Assembly (NCBI GenBank): GCA_947628265.1
Contig: CANQZF010000107.1
Span: 1 to 6,321, forward strand
Direction: 5' to 3'
Length of the DNA: 6,321 nucleotides
Source: an uncultured Oscillospiraceae bacterium
GTDB taxonomy: Bacteria; Bacillota; Clostridia; Oscillospirales; Oscillospiraceae
The stretch's first letter is position 1, and each line of letters starts with the position of its first letter. Positions 1 through 4,231 of this stretch are shown here, piece after piece. A program made the position numbers and the translations under genes. The notes beneath the pieces are model-generated. The model did not search any database. It saw nothing but the letters and a program-made list of their open reading frames with translations, and was not told the origin of the DNA.

Positions 1-30
1 ACCTCTACCGTCCACCACCCGGGCAGCGTC

Positions 31-51
31 GCCCGAATTTATAATTCGGGC
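31..51. repeat. 9-bp perfect inverted repeat
   Basis: Arms GCCCGAATT and AATTCGGGC flank a 3-nt TAT spacer. There is no T tract on either side, so an intrinsic terminator is not supported. It may be part of a dispersed intergenic element. Confidence 0.5.
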
Positions 52-226
52 TTACGCGGAAAAAGACGCTTTTCAATTCGACAACATCCGCGCGGATATG
101 GTTCCACCCGTGTGTATCGACCACCACTGCGGGAGCCGACCCGCCAGTATACGGTAGAGGCCCAAAGCTACAGAGCACCCAACGGGTTCCAAGGGGCACT
201 GTCCCTTGGTCGGTTTCTCCCCTTTG

Positions 227-267
227 CTACTTTCCGCTCTTTGACGAAATCAAAGAGCGGAAAGTAG
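227..267. repeat. 18-bp perfect palindromic hairpin
   Basis: The arms at 227-244 and 250-267 are exact reverse complements, beginning CTACTTTCCGC and ending GCGGAAAGTAG, around the loop CGAAA. Such a long exact match is far beyond chance. No U-run follows on either strand, so it is more likely a REP-like palindromic unit or an mRNA 3'-end stabiliser than a classical terminator. It would form the same hairpin when read from either strand. Confidence 0.75.
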
Positions 268-352
268 ATCCCGCCGCCCTAAAGGGCGGCAACCTTTTAA
301 ACCCCCCCGGAGGGCCCCCCATTTCCGGAAGATATTCCCATGAGGCAAAGGT

Positions 353-387
353 AAAAATCCAGGGCGGGTACGGGACCCGCCCTGGAT
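353..387 (-). terminator. Rho-independent terminator of the yabP-yabQ-divIC-yabR operon
   Basis: A 13-bp perfect stem (357-369 with 375-387) has a 5-nt loop at 370-374. Read on the minus strand it lies 2 nt past the yabR stop codon and is followed by TTTTTACC. The stem is GC-rich and the U-run sits directly after it, the classic intrinsic terminator layout, so it probably ends the four-gene minus-strand transcript. Confidence 0.85.
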
Positions 388-389
388 GA

Positions 390-827
390 TTATCTTCTTC
401 TCTTGGAATTTCTCCGTTCAGTTTGCCGCATGGCATCGGAGAGCTTGCCCTCGGAGTCCTTCATGAAGCGCTTGAGCTTATCCTCGAAGTCGGAATTCAC
501 GGGGACGTCGGGGTCGGGCTGGGGGAAGGGGTCCGGGGGGCGGTGGGAGGTCTGGCGCGGCGCGGGGCGGGGCTTGTTTGCCGGTTCCGGGCGGGGCTGG
601 GCCTGTTTGACGGACAGATTGATCCTGCCGTTCTCGTCGATGCTCAGGACCTTGACCTGCACCTCCTGCCCCACGGTGAGGAAATCCGCCACGTTATTGA
701 CGAAGGTGTTGGCGATCTCGGAGATGTAGACAAGACCGGATTTTCCCGGCGCCAGCTGAACGAACGCCCCGAATTTGGTGATACCCGTGACCTTCCCGGT
801 CAGGATCGCTCCCTTTTGAATATCCAT
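390..827 (-). CDS. yabR: YabR-like S1-domain RNA-binding protein
   Basis: This 145-residue protein has an N-terminal S1 (OB-fold) RNA-binding domain at residues 4-74, with GKVTGITKFGAFVQL, the GLVYISEIA strand and the closing INLSVKQ. A proline-rich linker follows at about 77-110, then a charged helical tail (FEDKLKRFMKDSEGKLS) ending in a basic RRNSKRRR run. The single S1 domain plus basic tail, and the position directly after divIC, match B. subtilis YabR (general stress protein 13-like; 128 residues by recollection). It probably binds RNA or ribosomes in the cytoplasm; the exact target is not known. The start is chosen at the ATG preceded by AGAGAGG. It lies 15 nt after divIC and is the last gene before the terminator at 353-387. 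Confidence 0.9.
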   Translation of the reverse strand: MDIQKGAILTGKVTGITKFGAFVQLAPGKSGLVYISEIANTFVNNVADFLTVGQEVQVKVLSIDENGRINLSVKQAQPRPEPANKPRPAPRQTSHRPPDPFPQPDPDVPVNSDFEDKLKRFMKDSEGKLSDAMRQTERRNSKRRR

Positions 828-842
828 AACTACCTCTCTGTC

Positions 843-1115
843 TCAGTTGTCGGAGGAGAAGCTGTCCTCCGGGTCCACCATGCCCAGCTCGTCGCGGGCG
901 ATGTCCCGGATGACCTCGGGGTCATTCTTATTTTCGATGGCGTACCGCATCCCGTCGTTCTCGGCGGCGATGGCGGCCTCCTGCCGGCGCAGATCGTCAA
1001 GCTCGGTCTCGGCCTCGGCGCGGCGGTCGTTCAGGGCCATCAGGGACACCACGGCGTAGGCCAGCAGTACAAAAATCACTATCTTCGTAAGAATACTTGT
1101 GCGTTTCAATCGCAT
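843..1115 (-). CDS. divIC: septum formation initiator DivIC/FtsB-like
   Basis: This 90-residue bitopic membrane protein has a short basic N-terminus (MRLKR), one transmembrane helix at about residues 10-28 and an Ala/Glu-rich coiled coil at about 31-60. The family-typical segment DPEVIRDIARDELGMVDP (65-82) follows. In the family, DivIC pairs with FtsL through the coiled coil and joins DivIB in the division septum, where the complex controls the septal peptidoglycan synthase. The length and the order TM, coiled coil, DELG motif fit well. The ATG is preceded by GGAGG at 1125-1129. Its first 119 bases are also read in another frame as the yabQ tail. DivIC is needed in growing cells, so a promoter separate from sporulation-specific yabPQ would make sense; see 1171-1179. 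Confidence 0.9.
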   Translation of the reverse strand: MRLKRTSILTKIVIFVLLAYAVVSLMALNDRRAEAETELDDLRRQEAAIAAENDGMRYAIENKNDPEVIRDIARDELGMVDPEDSFSSDN

Positions 1116-1590
1116 GTTCCTTGACCTCCGGCTGCGCGCTCCCGGTTCTTTTGCGCTTGTTACGCTCTATTTTATACCAATCCAGCGAAGAATGAAAGAG
1201 TTTTTTTATTTTTTTCAGGATTTTTTTCAAAATTTTTGCCGCCTGTTTAAATGGCCAGAGCAAAAATCCAAAAATTTTGGCGGCGATCCCGGATAAAATG
1301 TCCCCCACGCGCCGGACAAGGGGGCTCAGCGTCAGAAAATAGAGCGCCGCCCCCAGGGCCGCGAGGACCTGCATGAAGATCCTCTGCCGCCCCTCCCCGG
1401 CCCAGAGCCCCAGCACAAAGAGGGCCGCTGCCGCCGTGCACCAGAAAAGGGCGTCCGTAAGGCCGGTGAGGACCCGGCTTTTAAAGCTCCGGCGGAACAC
1501 CCGCAGGACGTCGTAGATAAGCCCGATGACAAGCCCGGAGGCCAGGGATATGAGGGCCTGAAGGGCTTGCCCCCCGATGGACTGCTCCAT
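997..1590 (-). CDS. yabQ: spore cortex biosynthesis protein YabQ
   Basis: This 197-residue integral membrane protein has hydrophobic segments at about 8-28, 43-64, 72-92 and 100-113. The early motif GLIYDVLRVFRR (23-34) is typical of YabQ. In B. subtilis YabQ is a sigma-E-dependent mother-cell protein of the outer forespore membrane needed for cortex formation. After the membrane part comes a lysine-rich stretch (KILKKILKKIKKLF, 119-132) encoded by three A7 runs. The frame then continues about 39 codons into divIC before stopping at 997-999. That tail is rich in Arg and Pro, does not look like YabQ and is probably a by-product of reading divIC out of frame. The two other frames hit stops soon after the A runs, so this frame is the real one at least to the KRKRTG region. 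The start ATG lies 3 nt after the yabP stop, with AGGTGA overlapping the end of yabP, which suggests translational coupling. Confidence 0.85.
   Translation of the reverse strand: MEQSIGGQALQALISLASGLVIGLIYDVLRVFRRSFKSRVLTGLTDALFWCTAAAALFVLGLWAGEGRQRIFMQVLAALGAALYFLTLSPLVRRVGDILSGIAAKIFGFLLWPFKQAAKILKKILKKIKKLFHSSLDWYKIERNKRKRTGSAQPEVKEHAIETHKYSYEDSDFCTAGLRRGVPDGPERPPRRGRDRA
1171..1179 (-). promoter_or_regulatory. candidate extended -10 promoter for divIC-yabR inside yabQ
   Basis: On the minus strand the sequence TGGTATAAA fits the TGnTATAAT extended -10 pattern of sigma-A promoters. It lies about 55 nt upstream of the divIC ATG. No good -35 hexamer is seen (TCTTTC at 17-bp spacing). The idea that divIC needs a growth-phase promoter independent of yabPQ is inference. 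Confidence 0.35.
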
Positions 1591-1593
1591 GGC

Positions 1594-1881
1594 TCACCTG
1601 AAAAGCCGGGCGAAGAAGCCCTCGCCCCGGGGCTCCGGGTCCTCGTACTCCAGAGCGTCGATGCTGCCCGTCACCACCACGTCGCCGCTGTCCACGCTGA
1701 GCTTCTCCATGTGCAGGTCCTCCCCCCGGACCGCCAGGGTCCCCTGGGTGGTGCCCATGATGACCTCCTGCTCGTTGAAGCTCTCCACGTCCGTCACCCC
1801 GGACACCAGGAGCCTCCGGCGGTCCTCCAGGCTCAGGCTGTGGGGCGCGGCGGGCAGGGTCCTCTTATCGTCAACGGTCAT
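1594..1881 (-). CDS. yabP: sporulation protein YabP
   Basis: This 95-residue protein has the YabP/YqfC-family pattern: HSLSLEDRRRLLVSGVTDVESFNEQEVIM (14-42), followed by TTQGTLAVRGEDLHMEKLSVDSGDVVVTGSI (44-74) and an acidic Tyr-Glu segment. B. subtilis YabP is about 100 residues, is made in the mother cell under sigma-E and is needed for sporulation, with its gene next to yabQ as here. The ATG at 1879-1881 is chosen because AGAGAGGTGG precedes it at good spacing. An in-frame ATG 20 codons upstream would add residues unlike the family and overlaps the likely promoter region. It is probably co-transcribed with yabQ from the candidate sigma-E promoter at 1940-1968. Confidence 0.9.
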   Translation of the reverse strand: MTVDDKRTLPAAPHSLSLEDRRRLLVSGVTDVESFNEQEVIMGTTQGTLAVRGEDLHMEKLSVDSGDVVVTGSIDALEYEDPEPRGEGFFARLFR

Positions 1882-1939
1882 TTTATCCACCTCTCTACGC
1901 AAAATCCGGGGAGGAGCAAGTCCCCCTCGTTCCGTTCTC

Positions 1940-1968
1940 ATTCTATTTGGTCAATTCGCCCAATATGA
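1940..1968 (-). promoter_or_regulatory. candidate sigma-E promoter of yabPQ
   Basis: Minus-strand -35-like TCATATT (1962-1968) and -10-like AATAGAAT (1940-1947) are separated by 14 nt. This resembles the sigma-E pattern (ATATT, 14-15 nt, CATACAAT), with six of eight -10 positions matching. It sits about 60 nt upstream of the yabP ATG. B. subtilis yabP is known to be sigma-E controlled; the assignment here is by resemblance only. Confidence 0.5.
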
Positions 1969-2009
1969 GGGCTTTTTTGCGGTCTTTTCGTGTTTTTTTG
2001 TCGTGCGGC

Positions 2010-2038
2010 TTGACAGAAACTGCTTTTTGGTGTATATT
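2010..2038 (+). promoter_or_regulatory. sigma-A promoter of the M23 peptidase gene
   Basis: TTGACA (2010-2015) and TATATT (2033-2038) have exact 17-bp spacing, with a start site expected near 2045 and the ATG at 2083. The -35 is consensus and the -10 has one mismatch. This implies vegetative expression, in contrast to the divergent sporulation promoter about 45 bp away. Confidence 0.8.
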
Positions 2039-2082
2039 TCACTTCGTCACGCCTAAAAAAATTCGATTTTCAGGGGGTTTCC

Positions 2083-3342
2083 ATGTATTTTAAACGGCAT
2101 GACCACAGCAATATCACGGAAAGGATCGGGCGGAAAAGCCGGAAGGTCCTCTCCCTCTCCGCCCTTAGCGTCTGCGCCCTGGTGCTGACGCTGATGTGCG
2201 CTTTTTCCAATTCAAATATCTGCTACGCCGTGGCATACGACGGCCAGATCGTGGGGCAGGTCTCCAGCCGCGCCGAGGTGGACGCCGCTGTGGAGGCCGC
2301 CGAGTCCACCGTTGAGGAAATTTTGGGAAACGACGTCCCGGTGATCGTGCCGGACCTCACCGTCACCGCCCGGGTGGGCAGCGCCCCGGAGTCCGCCGAG
2401 GACCTGGCGGGGAAGCTCATCGAGAGCGTGGACGGCATCGTCTGGCGCTGGGCCGTCACGGTGGACGGCGCCACCGTGGGGGCCTTGGACGACCCCGACG
2501 GGCTCCATGTCCTCCTCCAGCCCATTCTTGACCGGTACACCACCGACAGCACTGTCTCCGCCTTCACCCGGCAGGAGCTGGAGTGCTCCTATACCCTTGT
2601 CAGCGCCGAGCTCACCTCCGACCCGGTTAAGATCGCGTGGCTTTTAGACCCGGAGAACGTCCAGTCCCCCTACAGGGTCACCGTGGTCACCCGGGAGGCC
2701 CGCCAGACCGCCGAGGCCATCCCCTATGAGACCGAGATCCTCTACGACGAGGACGGCTACTCCGACGAGGTGAGCGTGGACCGGCAGGGGCAGGAGGGCG
2801 TGCTGTCCCACAACTTCGTGGCGGAGCTGGAAAACGGCCGGGAGGTCTCCATCCAGGACCTGGGCAGCTGCGTCTCCTCAGAGCCCATCTCGGAGGTACG
2901 CACGGTGGGGGCCATTCCCGGCTCCCGCACCGACTCCAGGGGCTACTATATCTGGCCCACCGTGGGGCTCATCACCGCCGGATACGGCTGGCGGGACACG
3001 GACGTGGGCAACGCCTATCACCAGGGGATGGACATCGCAAACTCCGTGGGCACCGACGTCTGGGCCGCCGACGGGGGCGAGGTCATCTACGCCGAGAACA
3101 CCTACGGCGCTTACGGCCTGATGGTGAAGATCCTCCACGACAACGGGGAGGTCACCTGCTACGCGCATCTGAGCAAGATTTTGGTGGAGGTGGGCGAGAA
3201 GGTGGCCCAGGGGGAGCTCATCGCCAAAATGGGCATGACCGGCTACGTCTCCGGCCCGCACCTGCACTTTGAGGTCCGCCCCGACGGGGAAAACCCGGTG
3301 GACCCCATGAAGTACCTGGAGGGCTGGCCCGATCCGGAATAA
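2083..3342 (+). CDS. membrane-anchored G5-M23 peptidoglycan endopeptidase
   Basis: This 419-residue protein has a basic N-terminus and a hydrophobic helix at about 22-42 that acts as a signal anchor or signal peptide. A region of unknown fold follows at about 48-195 (AYDGQIVGQVSSRAEVDAA at its start). A G5 domain lies at about 197-277, with EAIPYETEI, an NGREV turn and a closing VRTVGA. A LytM-type M23 peptidase domain spans about 290-412. The zinc ligands are visible as H313 and D317 (HQGMD) and H395 (PHLHFE), with catalytic histidines H362 (YAHLSK) and H393, so the enzyme looks active. M23 enzymes cut peptide bridges in peptidoglycan outside the membrane, and G5 domains are often wall-binding. 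AGGGGG at 2072-2077 supports the ATG. It is a single-gene unit between its own promoter and terminator, divergent from yabP. The exact bond cut, and any role in sporulation (SpoIIQ-like), are unknown. Confidence 0.9.
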   Translation: MYFKRHDHSNITERIGRKSRKVLSLSALSVCALVLTLMCAFSNSNICYAVAYDGQIVGQVSSRAEVDAAVEAAESTVEEILGNDVPVIVPDLTVTARVGSAPESAEDLAGKLIESVDGIVWRWAVTVDGATVGALDDPDGLHVLLQPILDRYTTDSTVSAFTRQELECSYTLVSAELTSDPVKIAWLLDPENVQSPYRVTVVTREARQTAEAIPYETEILYDEDGYSDEVSVDRQGQEGVLSHNFVAELENGREVSIQDLGSCVSSEPISEVRTVGAIPGSRTDSRGYYIWPTVGLITAGYGWRDTDVGNAYHQGMDIANSVGTDVWAADGGEVIYAENTYGAYGLMVKILHDNGEVTCYAHLSKILVEVGEKVAQGELIAKMGMTGYVSGPHLHFEVRPDGENPVDPMKYLEGWPDPE

Positions 3343-3359
3343 TGGAAAAAGCTATCGTT

Positions 3360-3390
3360 CTGCCCGGTTTTTGACCGGGCAGTTTTTTTT
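3360..3390 (+). terminator. Rho-independent terminator of the M23 gene
   Basis: CTGCCCGGT (3360-3368) pairs with ACCGGGCAG (3374-3382) around a 5-nt loop, followed directly by eight T residues (3383-3390). It lies 17 nt after the stop codon. It isolates the peptidase gene from the purine operon. Confidence 0.93.
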
Positions 3391-3509
3391 GAGCGTTTTT
3401 CAGGCGGCAGGATTTGTCTTTTCAGGGGGGAAAATGCTTAATGGGGCGGCCTCTTTTGGGCCTTTCGTTATTCAATGATACAAGGTTTTCGCGCAAGCCC
3501 CTTTTCTCC

Positions 3510-3538
3510 TTGACGCGGGAAAAAGGCTACCATATAAT
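3510..3538 (+). promoter_or_regulatory. sigma-A promoter of the purine operon
   Basis: TTGACG (3510-3515) and TATAAT (3533-3538) have 17-bp spacing, giving a predicted start near 3545. A second overlapping TATAAT lies at 3538-3543 but has poor spacing. The strength of the match implies that control acts after initiation or through a repressor. The 119 bases between the upstream terminator and this promoter (3391-3509) hold nothing I can identify. Confidence 0.85.
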
Positions 3539-3544
3539 ATAATC

Positions 3545-3698
3545 AGTATATAAGTTAAAGGTTCCCGCCAAAGCTGGCGGGGCGGCGGCGGTGCCGCCGG
3601 GCGGACATTCTCTGGGCAATGGCTTTTCAAGCGTGGCTTTCAGCGGAGGAGGTTCGCTCTTTTTCTTTTGAAGGAAATCTTATGACAAAGGAGCCGTT
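3545..3698 (+). promoter_or_regulatory. structured 5' leader of purE with possible attenuator
   Basis: The leader of about 155 nt contains hairpins 3564-3570/3575-3581 (CCCGCCA with TGGCGGG) and 3583-3589/3593-3599 (CGGCGGC with GCCGCCG). A short conserved-looking CTCTGGGCAATGGC follows at 3610-3623. Then comes a weak hairpin, AGCGGA (3642-3647) with TTCGCT (3653-3658), followed by CTTTTTCTTTT. The last element resembles an attenuator terminator before purE. Leader-based control is common for purine operons. The sequence does not match the purine riboswitch core, and only loosely recalls ZTP-riboswitch pieces (CTGGCG, CTGGGCA), so no class is assigned. Confidence 0.45.
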
Positions 3699-3702
3699 AT
3701 GA
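3682..3702 (+). CDS. six-codon upstream ORF overlapping the purE start
   Basis: ATG ACA AAG GAG CCG TTA TGA encodes MTKEPL. It has its own Shine-Dalgarno-like GAAGGAAA (3670-3677) 4 nt upstream. Its stop overlaps the purE ATG as ATGA, the usual geometry of translational coupling, and the purE ribosome-binding site AAAGGAG lies inside it. It may be chance, but the two well-placed signals make it worth recording. Confidence 0.35.
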   Translation: MTKEPL

Positions 3703-4193
3703 AAAAAGTCGGAATTTTAATGGGAAGCGCCAGCGATTTGCCTGTCGTTGAGAAGGCCGTCTCCACGCTTCAGGAATACGCGGTGCCGGTGGAGGTCCAC
3801 GTCTACTCCGCCCACCGCACCCCCGAGGAGGCCAGGGACTTCGCCCTCCACGCCCGGGAGGAGGGCTTCGGCGTCCTCATCGCCGCCGCCGGGATGGCGG
3901 CGCACCTGGCCGGGGCGGTGGCGGCCAACACCACGCTGCCCGTCATCGGCATCCCCTGCAAGTCCTCGGTGCTGGACGGCATGGACGCGCTTCTCTCCAC
4001 CGTCATGATGCCCCCCGGCATCCCCGTGGCCACGGTGGCCATCAACGGGGCGCAGAACGCGGCGCTTTTGGCCATCGAGATTTTGGCCGTGGAGGACGCC
4101 GCGCTTGCGGAGAAGCTGGACGCCGCGCGGCGCGCCGGGGCCGAGAAGGTCCTGCGCTCTGATGCCGAGATCCGGGAGAAGCTGGGCCTTTGA
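3699..4193 (+). CDS. purE: N5-carboxyaminoimidazole ribonucleotide mutase (PurE class I)
   Basis: This 164-residue cytoplasmic enzyme converts N5-CAIR to CAIR in de novo purine synthesis. The family signature is clear: GILMGSASDLPVV (5-17), the substrate loop YSAHRTPEEA (36-45) with catalytic H39, AAHLAGAVAA (67-76) and PVIGIPCKSSVLDGMDALLS (81-100). MPPGIPVATVAINGAQNAALLA completes it at 104-125. SAHRTP and the MPPGIPVATVAI block indicate the bacterial class I enzyme rather than the AIR carboxylase (class II) type. A Met (M66) stands where many PurE proteins have Gly-Gly (GGAAHLPG becomes GMAAHLAG); I recall this variant from other Clostridia. The length is normal. AAAGGAG at 3687-3693 is 5 nt before the ATG. 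First gene of the operon, 38 nt before purF. The partner purK is not in the window. Confidence 0.95.
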   Translation: MKKVGILMGSASDLPVVEKAVSTLQEYAVPVEVHVYSAHRTPEEARDFALHAREEGFGVLIAAAGMAAHLAGAVAANTTLPVIGIPCKSSVLDGMDALLSTVMMPPGIPVATVAINGAQNAALLAIEILAVEDAALAEKLDAARRAGAEKVLRSDAEIREKLGL

Positions 4194-4231
4194 GACGCTT
4201 TTGAGACACTTTTTGATTTAAGGAGATCGCT

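Larger units (their letters stand above)
1..352. other. intergenic region with inverted repeats, no supportable gene
   Basis: No protein-coding gene can be supported here. The stretch holds a series of perfect inverted repeats: 31-39/43-51 (9 bp, 3-nt loop), 189-195/203-209 (7 bp, 7-nt loop), 227-244/250-267 (18 bp, 5-nt loop) and 273-279/284-290 (7 bp, 4-nt loop). The dense palindromes and the homopolymeric C/G runs near 302-320 suggest non-coding repeat-derived DNA downstream of the minus-strand operon. A 64-codon minus-strand reading frame (5-199) starts with GTG and has a poorly spaced ribosome-binding site, so it is not called as a gene. No tRNA or rRNA was recognised. Confidence 0.6.

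Noticed and set aside
5..199. 64-codon minus-strand reading frame in the left intergenic region
   Set aside because: It starts with GTG, has a poorly spaced AAGGGA, overlaps an inverted repeat and has an unconvincing composition. I have a vague sense of similar hypothetical ORFs in clostridial genomes, but nothing verifiable.
423..1124. 233-codon plus-strand frame opposite yabR and divIC
   Set aside because: It is antisense to two recognisable genes, rich in Gly, Val, His and Leu as expected from GC-rich complement, and has no family resemblance.
1882..1941. Upstream in-frame start for yabP, adding 20 residues
   Set aside because: The downstream ATG has a much better ribosome-binding site and gives the family length. 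The extension overlaps the candidate -10 region.
3434..3478. 14-codon ORF after AGGGGGG between the M23 terminator and the purine promoter
   Set aside because: It lies upstream of the promoter and after a terminator, its spacing to the ribosome-binding site is short, and the product is unremarkable.
3561..3625. ZTP or purine riboswitch in the purE leader
   Set aside because: Only short fragments (CTGGCG, CTGGGCA) resemble the ZTP consensus, and the conserved GGGGA and CCGCC parts are missing. The purine-riboswitch core is absent. It is kept only as an unclassified structured leader.
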